Shown here one piece after another: positions 43,954-53,231 of a stretch of DNA of 64,000 nt. The position numbers and the translations under genes are program-made. The DNA is taken from contig NZ_FCNY02000021.1 in the NCBI RefSeq assembly GCF_001544575.2, positions 1 through 64,000 on the forward strand. Direction: 5' to 3'. The notes under the pieces were generated by a model that was given only the letters and a program-made list of their open reading frames with translations, did no database searches and was not told where the DNA came from. The number at the start of each line of letters is the position of its first letter. Positions within the stretch are counted from its first letter, which is position 1. This stretch comes from Caballeronia cordobensis. Its GTDB lineage: Bacteria > Pseudomonadota > Gammaproteobacteria > Burkholderiales > Burkholderiaceae.

Positions 43954-44349
43954 TCACCTCTGTTGCAGATGCTCCTGTATCTCTTTGATGCTCAACGTCG
44001 AATAATCCTTGCTGACCTTTTCGAAGACGAGTTCACGGGTTTGTGCGCTCAGGCTGGACAAGATCATGCCAAGAAACTTGGATTCCGCTATTAGTCTCAG
44101 GCGGCCAAAGCGTTGATGGAGACGCGCCTGTTCGAGGTATTCAGCTACCTGAATTGCAAATTTATCCCGTTCTTTTTCCGTTCGTTCGCTCCCGGAAAAT
44201 TCGACTGCCTGCTTTTCGGTTAGCGTCGTGGCGCTATGCGCGACATTGACGAAATCGTCGACTTCTTCCAGGTCGCGTGTGAGCCCTGGAGCCTGGAACA
44301 CGCGCGCCCGACCTTCATCCGCCACTACAATCCACGTCTTGTCGTTCAT
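43954..44349 (-). CDS. Host attachment family protein (baeRF family 12-like)
   Basis: 131 residues from the second of two adjacent ATGs (44349), 6 bases after GGAGGG. It begins MNDKTWIVVADEGRARVFQ, the hallmark of 'protein required for attachment to host cells' (COG5622), a group related to bacterial release-factor-like domains. The middle helix reads FAIQVAEYLEQARLHQRFGRL. The molecular function is uncertain; the name comes from a plant-attachment phenotype. It is the last gene before the left direct repeat. Confidence 0.85.
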   Translation of the reverse strand: MNDKTWIVVADEGRARVFQAPGLTRDLEEVDDFVNVAHSATTLTEKQAVEFSGSERTEKERDKFAIQVAEYLEQARLHQRFGRLRLIAESKFLGMILSSLSAQTRELVFEKVSKDYSTLSIKEIQEHLQQR

Positions 44350-44938
44350 CATGTCCCTCCGATGCAAAGCCCTCAAAACGAAAGCGCTCTCAAACGTCGG
44401 CATGCGGATCTCAGTGGCAATCTTCCCGCCCGTGTTATTGGCATGTCGGCGACTGCGGTTGATACCCGAGTTACATTTGCGCGCTCAAACGGTCATGTCC
44501 CCGATGTCCGCAAGCTTAAGCCACCGGTGGCGTTGCCAACCATCGGTACGAGCCGATACTTATTATCGAATCGCTAAGCCAGACCAATTAATTTGTCTTC
44601 CACATTAGATGTGTAGAAGCATGCCCTCGGCGCGGTACTTCGCTGCTGTCCGCCGATCAATGCGAGACGAAAAGCTGGACCCGATATTGGCTGCCCGGAG
44701 TTTCGCGAGGGACGGGTCACGGGCATTCGACAGAGCGATCAAGTCTCTACGTCGCGAGATGTCGCTGTCGCTGTCTCTCTGGGTATAGATGCAAGGCACT
44801 TGCGGAAAATAGCGCCGGAGACAGGTGTTTCGCTGTGCGTCGTCGAAAAGCAAGGCGCGCTCAAAGACAACGAGAGATGGATGAGTTGCGATTTGCCGAA
44901 TTCGACGACTCATTTACAGGCTTACAGACCAGCGGAAC

Positions 44939-45301
44939 TGTGGAAGAACTCAATTGGCTTCCGGAAAATTAACCAAATAACTTCTGTTTTGGCCGGATTC
45001 TGAGGTCGAAACGGAGCCTAGGCGCTTGGTCTGTTACTCAAATAACTTCCGGGAGCGACAAGTTTCAACCCTAAATCTTCCATCGTCGCGAAGAGACCGT
45101 CAACCATCGTTGCGATTGGGCCCCGTGAGCGTCCGTGACCGCTACCAGGCAAGAACGTCCAAGCCGAGCATCTCATCGGCCATTGCTGACGTTCGTCGTT
45201 TGCCGGCGGGACGGCTCTTCAACCCTCGACACCGGGTCGTTCACAACTACGGTCATCGCGAACAGCGGTTCGCCTTCCGACCAAAAAGCGAAATCGACCC
45301 A
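44939..45301 (+). repeat. Direct repeat, left copy (about 362 bp)
   Basis: Nearly identical to 62779-63140, in the same orientation 17.84 kb away. I count about 11 substitutions and one single-base indel. It has no recognised coding function and no terminal inverted repeats that I can see. The two copies bracket the signalling gene block. Confidence 0.93.
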
Positions 45302-45750
45302 CTGCAGCCGTCCGACAGTCAGCCGCCTCGCGGGCCAGTATTGTCAGCGGAGCAGACGTTCGAAGACACGACGTACGGATGCTTCAGACGAGATTCGTCC
45401 ACAGCAAACTCGGTTAGCCAGCAGCGCCTCGCGTGCGATTACTAAAGTTCGGGGCCGGCCCGGGACAAGATTCCCGTCGTACGCGAGCGCTTTTCGGGCG
45501 AACTCGACCCCGCTTGCTCGACCTCACCTAGTCGGATCCTCGCGGCTGTGGCAAGCACGAACGAAAGTTTCCTTTGACTTTGAGAGATTGTTGGTCTTCG
45601 TTAAGCGCGCTTCATTCCATTCTCTCGTTCGAACCGTTGATATGACCCTTGCGCGTAGTCCGCTACGTCACCTCTCGATCAGCGGCCGAAGCCAGCGGCA
45701 AGTAAGACACTGGCGTCCCGCCGATAACCCGCCTACTAGAAACAAACAAT

Positions 45751-45764
45751 TTGACTGCGGTCAA
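45751..45764. promoter_or_regulatory. FNR/ANR-like box upstream of chemoreceptor 1
   Basis: TTGACTGCGGTCAA is a perfect dyad in the TTGAC-N4-GTCAA form, close to the FNR consensus TTGAT-N4-ATCAA. It lies 175 bases upstream of the chemoreceptor start. Three similar boxes lie in the same block. Confidence 0.55.
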
Positions 45765-45938
45765 TATTTTCGAGTTTCTTCTCCTGTCGAATCGTTTCGC
45801 TCAACCGAAATATAGTTCGAGACTGTGCGGATCGGTATCCACAGCGCTCTATGCCCGTCTCCGCGGGCTCACGACTAAATCACCATCGCGAAGCCGTTCT
45901 GTAAGCCGGCGATGTGTTTATCTATCGAAGGATTTCCG

Positions 45939-47654
45939 ATGTCGCAGTTCTTCTCTTCCATAAAATCCAGAATCATTCTGGTCCTCACAGCCAGCATGCT
46001 CATCACGGTTCTCGTGGGCGGAGCCGGGCTGTATGGCATGTCGAGTCTGAGTGGCTCCATGCAGGAAACGTATCGCGGCAATATCGTTCCGATCACGCGC
46101 GTGGCAAAGGTACGCGCTGCGATGATGAATATGCGCCTCGCGCTGTGGAGAATGCAGGCGCAGCAGATCAAGGATCTGGTCCCGAAGGTTCGGGAATTCC
46201 AGTCGCAGATGGACAGTGACTGGAAGAGCTATTACACGGGCGGTGAAATCACCAGTCCGTCCGAGCAGGCGATCGCCGACAAGATCAACGCACTGATTCC
46301 GCGATTCGAAGCCGCTGTGGCGCAGGAACTTCCGTTCATCGAGGCCGGCGATTTTGCCGCGGCAGGCAGACTTCAAACGGAAACCGTGTTCCCGATGGGC
46401 AACGAACTTTCGGATCTGATCGGCGACGACTTCGAGAATAATGCCGATCAGGCGCGGGACGCATCAGCGGCAGGCGAAGCACAAGCGGCGCGCCTTACAT
46501 GGATCAATCTGACCTTGATCCTGATCGGCGCGGCCGCTCTGACGGCATCGACGGTCTATCTCGTCCGAGTCATCACGGTTCCGCTGAACAACACGGTCAG
46601 AATCGCCAGCGATATTTCGGAAGGCCGTCTCGATAGCCGTATCGTAGCGAAGGCACAAGGCGAATTTGGCCACTTGCTGGACGCCATGAAAACAATGAGC
46701 GAGACCCTCGCCGGCACGGTGCGAGGCATTCGCGATTCGAGCGAGTCCGTCAATGTGGCTGCGGCGCAGATCGCGGCGGGCAATCAGGACCTGTCGGCGC
46801 GTACCGAAGAGCAGGCTTCATCGCTGGAACAAACCGCCGCGAGCATGACGCAGCTCACCGAAACCGTTCGTCAAAACGCCGACAACGCGCGCCAGGCGAA
46901 CTCGCTCGCCAACAATGCGCGCGAAATGACGGACGCGGGCAGCGCGGCGGTCGAATCCATGGTTGCCACGATCAAGGACATCAGCGCGGACTCCAGCCAG
47001 ATTGCTGAAATCACCGGCATGATCGAAGGCATCGCCTTTCAGACCAATATTCTCGCGCTGAACGCGGCCGTGGAAGCGGCGCGCGCCGGAGAGCAGGGCC
47101 GCGGGTTCGCGGTGGTGGCGGGTGAAGTGCGCACACTGGCGCAACGCGCGTCGGTGGCGGCCAAGGAGATCAAGGAACTGATCGAAGCTTCGGCCAAGAA
47201 AGTGCACCGGGGCGCGGAACAAGCCGGTGTCGTCAGCGCCAACATGGATCAGGTCAGTCATGCGATTGGCCGGGTATCCGACATCGTCGGCGAGATCACG
47301 GCTGCATCGGACGAGCAAAGCAAGGGCATCGAACAGGTCCACGCAGCGATCACGCAAATCGACGAGGTCACGCAGCAAAACGCCGCCCTGGTCGAAGAAG
47401 CCGCTGCCGCTGCGCAATCGCTGCAGGAACAGGCCGACCGGATGAAATCGGATATGGGCTTCTTCCGACTCGATGGCGACGCATCCGCAATCACGCGAAA
47501 AGCGCCTGTCCCCTCGCCTGTCAGGAAACTGCCAACCGCATCGATCGCGAAGCCCCGAAAGGCGATGTCGTCCGCCAGCACGAAGGCAATCGATCCTTCC
47601 GCATCGGCACCGGCACCGGCACCGGCCGACGAATCCGAATGGCAAACCTTCTGA
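45939..47654 (+). CDS. Methyl-accepting chemotaxis protein 1
   Basis: 571 residues from the ATG at 45939 (AAGGA upstream). A membrane helix near residues 10-30, a periplasmic four-helix sensor of the 4HB_MCP type, a second helix near 190-210, HAMP, then the signalling hairpin with [20 protein letters not shown]. The chain ends EWQTF, the xWxxF pentapeptide that tethers CheR/CheB. Seventeen bases downstream starts a small gene whose homologue follows the second chemoreceptor of this block. Confidence 0.95.
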   Translation: MSQFFSSIKSRIILVLTASMLITVLVGGAGLYGMSSLSGSMQETYRGNIVPITRVAKVRAAMMNMRLALWRMQAQQIKDLVPKVREFQSQMDSDWKSYYTGGEITSPSEQAIADKINALIPRFEAAVAQELPFIEAGDFAAAGRLQTETVFPMGNELSDLIGDDFENNADQARDASAAGEAQAARLTWINLTLILIGAAALTASTVYLVRVITVPLNNTVRIASDISEGRLDSRIVAKAQGEFGHLLDAMKTMSETLAGTVRGIRDSSESVNVAAAQIAAGNQDLSARTEEQASSLEQTAASMTQLTETVRQNADNARQANSLANNAREMTDAGSAAVESMVATIKDISADSSQIAEITGMIEGIAFQTNILALNAAVEAARAGEQGRGFAVVAGEVRTLAQRASVAAKEIKELIEASAKKVHRGAEQAGVVSANMDQVSHAIGRVSDIVGEITAASDEQSKGIEQVHAAITQIDEVTQQNAALVEEAAAAAQSLQEQADRMKSDMGFFRLDGDASAITRKAPVPSPVRKLPTASIAKPRKAMSSASTKAIDPSASAPAPAPADESEWQTF

Positions 47655-47670
47655 CGCCAAGGAGCAAGGT

Positions 47671-48021
47671 ATGAATACATCTTTGCAAGTCAACCCTCAC
47701 CTTCAGGCCGTGCTTCCGCGCGCAACCGAAGATATGAGCGAAACGGCTGGCCCCGTTCTTCGCGCTGATATGAAACCCGAAGATCTGGTGGTATCGCTTG
47801 GCAACGGCTACATCCAGTCGACAGCCCGGCTTGTCGTCACGCAGGAAATCGCTCAGGTGTTGATCTCATTGACGCAGCAGGAACAGCGAATCGAAGCGGA
47901 GGCGCTGTTCAAGAAACGCATGGACAGGATTCTCGCGCTCGGCGACGACAATCCCATGCCGCAGGCGTTTCAGGACGAACTGCTGATCGAAGTGCGCAAG
48001 TGCTTGAACGCACTTCGATGA
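47671..48021 (+). CDS. Small protein paired with chemoreceptor 1
   Basis: 116 residues, GGAG ribosome site, soluble and mostly helical. I do not recognise a named domain. The C-terminal two thirds is homologous to the protein at 55377-55688: shared R-x-x-V-x-x-E(I/L)-x-Q-x-L, then F-x-x-R(M/I)-(D/E)-R(I/V)-L and a central DDN. Both genes lie just downstream of a chemoreceptor, so a role as receptor partner or adaptor is likely. Function is unknown. Confidence 0.8.
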   Translation: MNTSLQVNPHLQAVLPRATEDMSETAGPVLRADMKPEDLVVSLGNGYIQSTARLVVTQEIAQVLISLTQQEQRIEAEALFKKRMDRILALGDDNPMPQAFQDELLIEVRKCLNALR

Positions 48022-48045
48022 ACCGGTCCATTGCGGCGAAACAGC

Positions 48046-48276
48046 ATGGCAATCTATCAGGAAAGCAAGTACGTAACCGTCTTCAAACACATCGCGTTCG
48101 ATGCGCTTCACGCGGCAGGATCGCGCGCACCACATTCAGGCGTCTACCGCTGCGAAGGATGCGGCGTCAATGAAGTAGCGGTCTCGGGACACCCGCTGCC
48201 TGCACAAAGTCATCATCGACATAGCGGCTTACAGCAAGGTTCGATCAGATGGCGGTTGATCGTGGCGACTAGTTAG
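48046..48276 (+). CDS. Small 'protein L'-like CxxC protein
   Basis: 76 residues, MAIYQESKYVT at the start, then PHSGVYRCEGCGVNEVAVSG and HPLPAQSHHRHS. This resembles a conserved Burkholderiaceae small protein annotated only as 'protein L', with a zinc-ribbon-like CxxC and a His-rich tail. It lies 25 bases after the chemoreceptor partner gene. The IS4 element has inserted in the terminator just beyond its stop. Confidence 0.7.
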   Translation: MAIYQESKYVTVFKHIAFDALHAAGSRAPHSGVYRCEGCGVNEVAVSGHPLPAQSHHRHSGLQQGSIRWRLIVATS

Positions 48277-48318
48277 CGTCGCGAAGAAACGCAAGCACGC
48301 ATCATGCAAAAGAAAAGC

Positions 48319-48330
48319 CGCCCTCGGGCG
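48319..48330. repeat. Target site duplication of the IS4 element, left copy
   Basis: CGCCCTCGGGCG directly abuts the left end of the element and is repeated at 49762-49773 beyond the right end. Twelve bases fits the 11-13 bp usual for IS4. The duplicated sequence is itself palindromic. Confidence 0.9.
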
Positions 48331-48339
48331 TAATGCCGT

Positions 48340-49668
48340 TCAGTTAAGGTCCTTTCTAAGGTACCGGACGGAGTAACGTGAAGGGCGCGATTTGACGACT
48401 CGCTCGCATGTGCGGCCGGGTCGTTTTTCATTTGGCAATGCCTTCAGCCGTTCGCGCAGTCGCTGAAGGCATGCGGGCAGCTTGGCGAACGCAGGGGTGA
48501 CAGCGGCCCACATCATCTCGTGCTGGATTGTGTGGACGGCGCGCACAAAGCTGATGTCCGTTGGAGCGAGTTTCACTTCGAAGGCGGCATTGGCGATCTC
48601 GCGACGGATCAGATTGTAGGCAATCAGGGCTCCCCAAATTTCCTGATAGACGCCTTCGACTGTGCGGCTACGCAGGGTCAGTTCCATCCCCAGCATCGAC
48701 TGCTTGAGTTCTCGGTAGCTGGTTTCAATCTGCCAGCGGCGCTCGTAGCAGGCGACGATATCGGCCGGTTTGAAGCATCGGCGATCGCTCAACGAGGTCA
48801 GCAACACGCGTTCGCGCCCGCGCGCATCGATGGTGCGAATCGCGCGCGCCTGCCAGAACTCAGGCAGTGCAGGACACTTCTTGCGTGCCGGAACAGAGAC
48901 GCGCATGCGCACGGTCGCATCCTCAGCGGTGCCCGCGATAACGTCCCAGCGAGTATTGGACTTGGCCGGAATCAGAAAGTGACGATTGCGGCCATTCATG
49001 GTCAGGCCACACAAGATCTCAGCGGCCAAAAAACCCCTGTCGAACACAGTGAGTGAATCGTCCGGCACCTGCGGCAGCAGGCTTTTGGCATACACCATTT
49101 CATTGGTGTCGTAGCGGCCGAAGTTCACGTCGGCGACCAGGTGGGTCGGAATGGAGCTCAGCGTGACCGCCCGGACCTGAGGATAGCTGGCGACCTTGCC
49201 GCTGGCATAGCCCTGGGCACCAAAGTGCTCGCGGTTGGCAGGGCTGTCGGCAATACGCAGCGTAGTGCCATCCATCGCCCACAAGCTCAGCCCTTTGAAC
49301 CCGTGGTGAACCGCGTCCTGTGTGCACCAGGCGCGCGCCGTGCGTTCGAACAGCCATGCAAGCGGGGCCTCGCCGATGCGCTGTCGTGCCTGTGCCACCG
49401 CGCTCTTGCTCACAAACGGTGCTGCGTTGTCAGGCAGGGCCAAATCCAAATTATCCAGGACTTCGCTGATCGACCAGTGTCGATACATCGCCAGCGCAAT
49501 CACGAGCCATACCACCTGTTCGGCCGGCAGCCGGCGACGCCGGATGCTCGCCACTCCTGTGGCCTGAACCGCTCGCTCGATCCACTCATACGGCAAATGC
49601 TCGGCCAGCCGACTCGGATCGGCCGGCTGCTGCGCTTCGAGAAGAAAAGTCAGGTGGCTGGAAAGCAT
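48340..49668 (-). CDS. IS4-family DDE transposase
   Basis: 442 residues, the same length as E. coli IS4 transposase. The DDE residues lie in LWAMDGTTLRIADS, TVFDRGFLAAE and the Y-x2-R-x3-E-x6-K motif of YERRWQIETSYRELKQ. No frameshift or stop. The stop codon lies inside the left inverted repeat. Confidence 0.95.
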   Translation of the reverse strand: MLSSHLTFLLEAQQPADPSRLAEHLPYEWIERAVQATGVASIRRRRLPAEQVVWLVIALAMYRHWSISEVLDNLDLALPDNAAPFVSKSAVAQARQRIGEAPLAWLFERTARAWCTQDAVHHGFKGLSLWAMDGTTLRIADSPANREHFGAQGYASGKVASYPQVRAVTLSSIPTHLVADVNFGRYDTNEMVYAKSLLPQVPDDSLTVFDRGFLAAEILCGLTMNGRNRHFLIPAKSNTRWDVIAGTAEDATVRMRVSVPARKKCPALPEFWQARAIRTIDARGRERVLLTSLSDRRCFKPADIVACYERRWQIETSYRELKQSMLGMELTLRSRTVEGVYQEIWGALIAYNLIRREIANAAFEVKLAPTDISFVRAVHTIQHEMMWAAVTPAFAKLPACLQRLRERLKALPNEKRPGRTCERVVKSRPSRYSVRYLRKDLN

Positions 49669-49730
49669 CGCGCCGTCAAGTTAACAGCGCGACGCCTCGT
49701 TTACAACCACTTCTTAACGCTCAAAAACAA

Positions 49731-49760
49731 AATGCCGTTCAGTCTTAACTGAACGGCATT
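49731..49760. repeat. Hairpin at the right end of the IS4 element
   Basis: The right inverted repeat is followed inwards by a partial inverted copy of itself, giving a 13-bp stem (AATGCCGTTCAGT / ACTGAACGGCATT) with a CTTA loop. It lies upstream of the transposase and could block read-through transcription into it or sequester its ribosome site. Confidence 0.7.
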
Positions 49761-49761
49761 A

Positions 49762-49773
49762 CGCCCTCGGGCG
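49762..49773. repeat. Target site duplication of the IS4 element, right copy
   Basis: Second CGCCCTCGGGCG copy, followed by GCTTTC, the original T-rich arm of the interrupted terminator. Confidence 0.9.
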
Positions 49774-49800
49774 GCTTTCTATCGACTGCGAAAAAGAGGC

Positions 49801-51150
49801 TCAAGGCAGCATGAAAGCCGTCGTCTCCGGCGACACGCTTCCCGCCGAAAAACACACCTGATTCTTGCCGTGCTGCTTTGCTTCGTACATGGCGCGATCC
49901 GCTGCGTTCAGCAGCGTGTCGGGCGTTGCGGGCCCGTCCATGAAGAAACTCACGCCGATGCTGCACGATGCAGTCAGTTCGATGCGGTCGAGCAGAATCG
50001 GACGCGAACACGCCGAAAGCAGCCGCTCGACGATGCCTCGACAATGTTCCGCCAATCGCACGCCAGGCAAAATCGCGACAAACTCGTCGCCGCCGATTCG
50101 CGCGAGGAAGTCTCCCTCGCGAAGCGCCTGGCTCAAGCGCTCGCCAATGGCCGCAAGAAAGCGATCGCCGGTTTCGTGCCCTTGTGAATCGTTGATCAGT
50201 TTGAATCCGTCGAGATCGATGAAAGCGAGCGCAAAGGTTTCGCCTGCCCGAACGCATCGCTCGATGAATGCATCGAGCTTCGTCACGAGCGAGCGGCGAT
50301 TCGGCAGCCCCGTCAGCGCATCGCGATAAGCGGCCGCTTCGAGTTGCTTCTGCTTTTCTCTCAGCTCGGTCACGTCGGCAATCAGAAAGATGAAGTTCTC
50401 GACCGCGGTCTCGCTCGCCTTGACAGCGGTCACCGTTACTTGTGCGACGAATGAGCCGCCATGCTTCTTTCGCCCCGTACTTTCGATGCGCAAATGTTCG
50501 GTCGTGCCGGAGAGCAGCATGGCCGAAAACTCTGCGATGCCATCCTCGCTCTTCAGAAACGATTCGATGGAAAAGCCCATCGCTTCGTTTTGAGCAAAAC
50601 CCGTCGTCGCGCAGAACGCGTGGTTGACCTCGACGATCCGACCTTGATGATCGGTAATGGCAATCGCCTCGCTGGAATAGGTGAAGACATTGGACGCTTT
50701 GAGCAGGCGCTTGTTAGCCAGCTTCTGGAAGGTGATGTTTCGCGCGATTTTCGAAGCGCCGATGATTGCGCCCTCGCCGTTCCGGACGGGCGAGACTGTC
50801 ACGGAAACATCGACTTTGCCGCCGTCTTTCCGGATACGCGTCGTATCGAAGTGATCGACCCGCTCTCCTCTTATCACGCGCGCCAGAATCATGTGTTCTT
50901 CTTCGAGGCGTTCGGGAGGGATGAGCACCAATACGGGCCGGCCGACAATCTCGTTCTGCTCGTAGCCGAAGATGGCGCGCGCACCGTTGTTCCATGTGCG
51001 GATGATGCCGTCGAGCGTCTTGGCAACGATGGCATCGTCGGAAGAATCGATGATGGCTTCCGCAAGATGAAGCGAGGTCGTCTGATCGAAGCTGTCGGTG
51101 AAATTTCCGGCAGCGAGTGTGGAATGAGCTTTAGCCTCGGACTTTCTCAT
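49801..51150 (-). CDS. PAS-PAS-GGDEF diguanylate cyclase
   Basis: 449 residues, cytoplasmic. Two PAS domains (about 28-145 and 150-275; TWNNGARAIFGYEQNEIVGR is typical) precede a GGDEF domain with the active motif RIGGDEFVAI. An RxxD inhibitory site (REGD) lies five residues before it, so product feedback is expected. It makes c-di-GMP in response to a redox or ligand signal. It follows the PilZ, flhC and flhD genes on the same strand, linking c-di-GMP to motility control. Confidence 0.93.
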   Translation of the reverse strand: MRKSEAKAHSTLAAGNFTDSFDQTTSLHLAEAIIDSSDDAIVAKTLDGIIRTWNNGARAIFGYEQNEIVGRPVLVLIPPERLEEEHMILARVIRGERVDHFDTTRIRKDGGKVDVSVTVSPVRNGEGAIIGASKIARNITFQKLANKRLLKASNVFTYSSEAIAITDHQGRIVEVNHAFCATTGFAQNEAMGFSIESFLKSEDGIAEFSAMLLSGTTEHLRIESTGRKKHGGSFVAQVTVTAVKASETAVENFIFLIADVTELREKQKQLEAAAYRDALTGLPNRRSLVTKLDAFIERCVRAGETFALAFIDLDGFKLINDSQGHETGDRFLAAIGERLSQALREGDFLARIGGDEFVAILPGVRLAEHCRGIVERLLSACSRPILLDRIELTASCSIGVSFFMDGPATPDTLLNAADRAMYEAKQHGKNQVCFSAGSVSPETTAFMLP

Positions 51151-51204
51151 CTGCTTTCCTTCTGCGCGGTTTTCGACGCCTGTTCTGAAATCGCTGTCGC
51201 CCGA

Positions 51205-52113
51205 TCAATTCGGGGTGGAACTGAGGCTCGTTGCGATGTCGAAGATATAGTTTTGCAGGCTCGCTCTCTCCTGGTCGGAGAGACCTTGCAGCTCGACGCC
51301 GAAGACCTTGTGATGCGCGCCTCTGACCGACGCGTTTCTGACGATGCCTGTCAGCATGAGCGACGATCCAAAGCCGTCGCCGGCCGGCAATCGCAGCGAG
51401 ATTCGAAAATGCTCGCCCACCATCAGATCCGCTTCCGGTACGGAAATGCCCATTCCGCCGATGCTCAGATTGACGATGGTCGCATCGAATCCGCTTGTCG
51501 TCATGTCGTTGCGGATGACGCGCGCATCGAGATCGACATCGACACGAAGATGGCGCCGGAAAATCTGACGCGTCGCCTGCACCGGAAGATCGATGTGGAG
51601 GATATCGAAAGGTTCGAATACGCGAGCCTGCACGCGACTATGAAACATGTAGATATAGCGGCCGACGACGATCTTTCCCTTGACTTCGATACCCGGCTGA
51701 AATGCGTCCGCGCACTGTGGCACCGTGACCAGCAGGCTTTGCCCTTTCAGCGTTCCCACGAAGTTCGCGCTGAACGACACGTCTTCTTGCCTGCTCAAGC
51801 TCAGAAGAAAGAATTCCGGACCGCGCGTGAATGCCGGGAACGACGTGACGACCGGACCCTGCGAGCGAATCTCGCGAGACTGCGTACGCGTGTTGGTGTT
51901 CAGAATGCCGAATACCCGTCCATTCTGGATTCCGCGATAGTCTCCGCGCATCTCATGCCTGAACGCCTTCATTTCGATCAGGCGATCGATCTGATCCTGT
52001 TTCTGGATCACATAACCTCGTCCTAGCAGAAGATCTCCGGCGACGGAATAGACCGGAAACTGCAAAGGAACGCCGACGCTCAGATCGGCATGGGAGACTC
52101 TAACTCGGGCCAT
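51205..52113 (-). CDS. PilZ-domain flagellar brake protein (YcgR-like)
   Basis: 302 residues. An N-terminal YcgR_N-type barrel (about 10-140) is followed by PilZ. The c-di-GMP ligands are visible as RRHLR (RxxxR) and NLSIGGMG (N-x-S-x-x-G). YcgR proteins slow the flagellar motor when c-di-GMP is high. It sits 53 bases after flhC and 54 bases before the cyclase gene, so the set reads as FlhDC, brake, cyclase. Confidence 0.9.
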   Translation of the reverse strand: MARVRVSHADLSVGVPLQFPVYSVAGDLLLGRGYVIQKQDQIDRLIEMKAFRHEMRGDYRGIQNGRVFGILNTNTRTQSREIRSQGPVVTSFPAFTRGPEFFLLSLSRQEDVSFSANFVGTLKGQSLLVTVPQCADAFQPGIEVKGKIVVGRYIYMFHSRVQARVFEPFDILHIDLPVQATRQIFRRHLRVDVDLDARVIRNDMTTSGFDATIVNLSIGGMGISVPEADLMVGEHFRISLRLPAGDGFGSSLMLTGIVRNASVRGAHHKVFGVELQGLSDQERASLQNYIFDIATSLSSTPN

Positions 52114-52166
52114 GTTCTAATCACTGATTTTCGTAAGGCACGACACTAAACCTGAGCGATACCAAC

Positions 52167-52763
52167 TCAGGCCGGAATCGCCTCGAGCTCGCTGATGCGA
52201 TCGGGACGTCCCTTTCCCGCGCGTGCCGGAGGACGGCAAATGCCGCAAATAAAGTTTGGCTTCAGCTCGAACTTATGACCAATGAATTGCCCCTGGCAAC
52301 ATGTGCAACGGCACGATTCGAGTACGTCGCACTCGATGAACCGCAGCAACGTCCAGGCACGCGTCAAGCTCAGAAGAGGTTCGCGATCCGTGCTCGACGT
52401 GTGTTCCAGGTAAAGTCGATAAGCGCTCAACAACGCCTCGATGCGCTCCACTTGCGCAGTGTCGAGCAGGAAGCGATAGAAGGAATAAAACAGCGATGCG
52501 TGAATGTTCGGCCGCCACGTCAGGAACCAGTCTTCCGAAAAGGGCAACATGCCCTTGGAAGGCGACACGCCTTTCAGCTCCTTATAAAGTCGGATCAGAC
52601 GATCGCGAGACAAGGTCGTCTCCGCTTCGAGCACTTGAACGCGCGCGCCCAAATTGATCAAACCGATGGCGAGCTGGGTTTGATGCGCCTCATTCAGCAA
52701 ACTCTTCTGTGCGAGCTCCGACGTGTCCTTCGTCTTTTTCAGACACGGATGAATCCGGCTCAT
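52167..52763 (-). CDS. flhC: Flagellar transcriptional activator FlhC
   Basis: 198 residues. The zinc site is visible as CRCTCC and FICGIC, with the family's LYKELKGVSPSKGMLPFSEDW region ahead of it. FlhC forms the FlhD4C2 activator of class II flagellar promoters. It overlaps flhD by 4 bases. No flagellar structural genes lie in the window. Confidence 0.95.
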   Translation of the reverse strand: MSRIHPCLKKTKDTSELAQKSLLNEAHQTQLAIGLINLGARVQVLEAETTLSRDRLIRLYKELKGVSPSKGMLPFSEDWFLTWRPNIHASLFYSFYRFLLDTAQVERIEALLSAYRLYLEHTSSTDREPLLSLTRAWTLLRFIECDVLESCRCTCCQGQFIGHKFELKPNFICGICRPPARAGKGRPDRISELEAIPA

Positions 52764-53077
52764 TGAATCGACTCGACGGGTTGCTGAACGAGCAAGAGCG
52801 CTGTCTGCATGCGGCTCATATCGATGTGTTTGGCGTGATGTGTGAGGGTCGAAAGAATCGCATGATCGTCAAAGCGGAACCGGCATAGCATGATGTTGGA
52901 ATCGGCAAGCTTCATCAGTTGTGCAGGCGTGATCATCGCGAGCACTTCCGCCACGTCTTTCCCGATGCCGAGACGCAGCATCGCTTCGGCCAGATCGTCA
53001 CGAATCATATTTTGCGCGAGCAGGAGGTAGGACAAGTTGACTTCCCGCAGCGCGTCGAGACGTTCGATGCTTTTCAA
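52760..53077 (-). CDS. flhD: Flagellar transcriptional activator FlhD
   Basis: 105 residues with the family pattern EVNLSYLLLAQNMIRDD and MLCRFRFDD (the inter-subunit cysteine). It overlaps flhC by 4 bases. The 154-bp region upstream, up to the EAL gene's stop, must hold its promoter. Confidence 0.95.
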   Translation of the reverse strand: MKSIERLDALREVNLSYLLLAQNMIRDDLAEAMLRLGIGKDVAEVLAMITPAQLMKLADSNIMLCRFRFDDHAILSTLTHHAKHIDMSRMQTALLLVQQPVESIQ

Positions 53078-53231
53078 AATAACCTCGTAGTAATTCGCTC
53101 AATCAGCCTGATTCCGCATCACCCAACGGATTGACCACATGATATTGAGATAAGGCGACGAAGATATTGAGCGCAATCAAAAATGAACTATCGTTCACCC
53201 TGTTCCGAATAGTCGCCGATCCGTTTTAAAG

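Larger units (their letters stand above)
44350..45938. other. 1.6-kb stretch with no convincing gene, including a repeat copy
   Basis: Open frames here (for example 44605-44913 minus and 45135-45815 plus) show no family resemblance, have basic Arg/Ser-rich compositions and lack good ribosome sites. The stretch holds the left direct repeat (44939-45301) and, near the end, an FNR-like box. Base composition is less GC-rich than the flanking genes. It may be decayed mobile DNA. Confidence 0.6.
48331..49761 (-). mobile_element. Complete IS4-family insertion sequence
   Basis: 1431 bp bounded by perfect 18-bp inverted repeats (TAATGCCGTTCAGTTAAG), close to the E. coli IS4 ends, and flanked by a 12-bp target duplication. 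The transposase is intact and on the minus strand. With intact ends, gene and duplication it looks recent and possibly active. Removing it restores an uninterrupted AAAGCCGCC-CTCG-GGCGGCTTT terminator. Confidence 0.95.

Noticed and set aside
44605-44913. 102-codon minus-strand frame
   Set aside because: No family resemblance and an atypical composition; cannot be supported as a gene.
45135-45815. 226-codon plus-strand frame across the left repeat
   Set aside because: Ser/Arg-rich, starts in the repeat and is not kept in the right copy because of the single-base indel.
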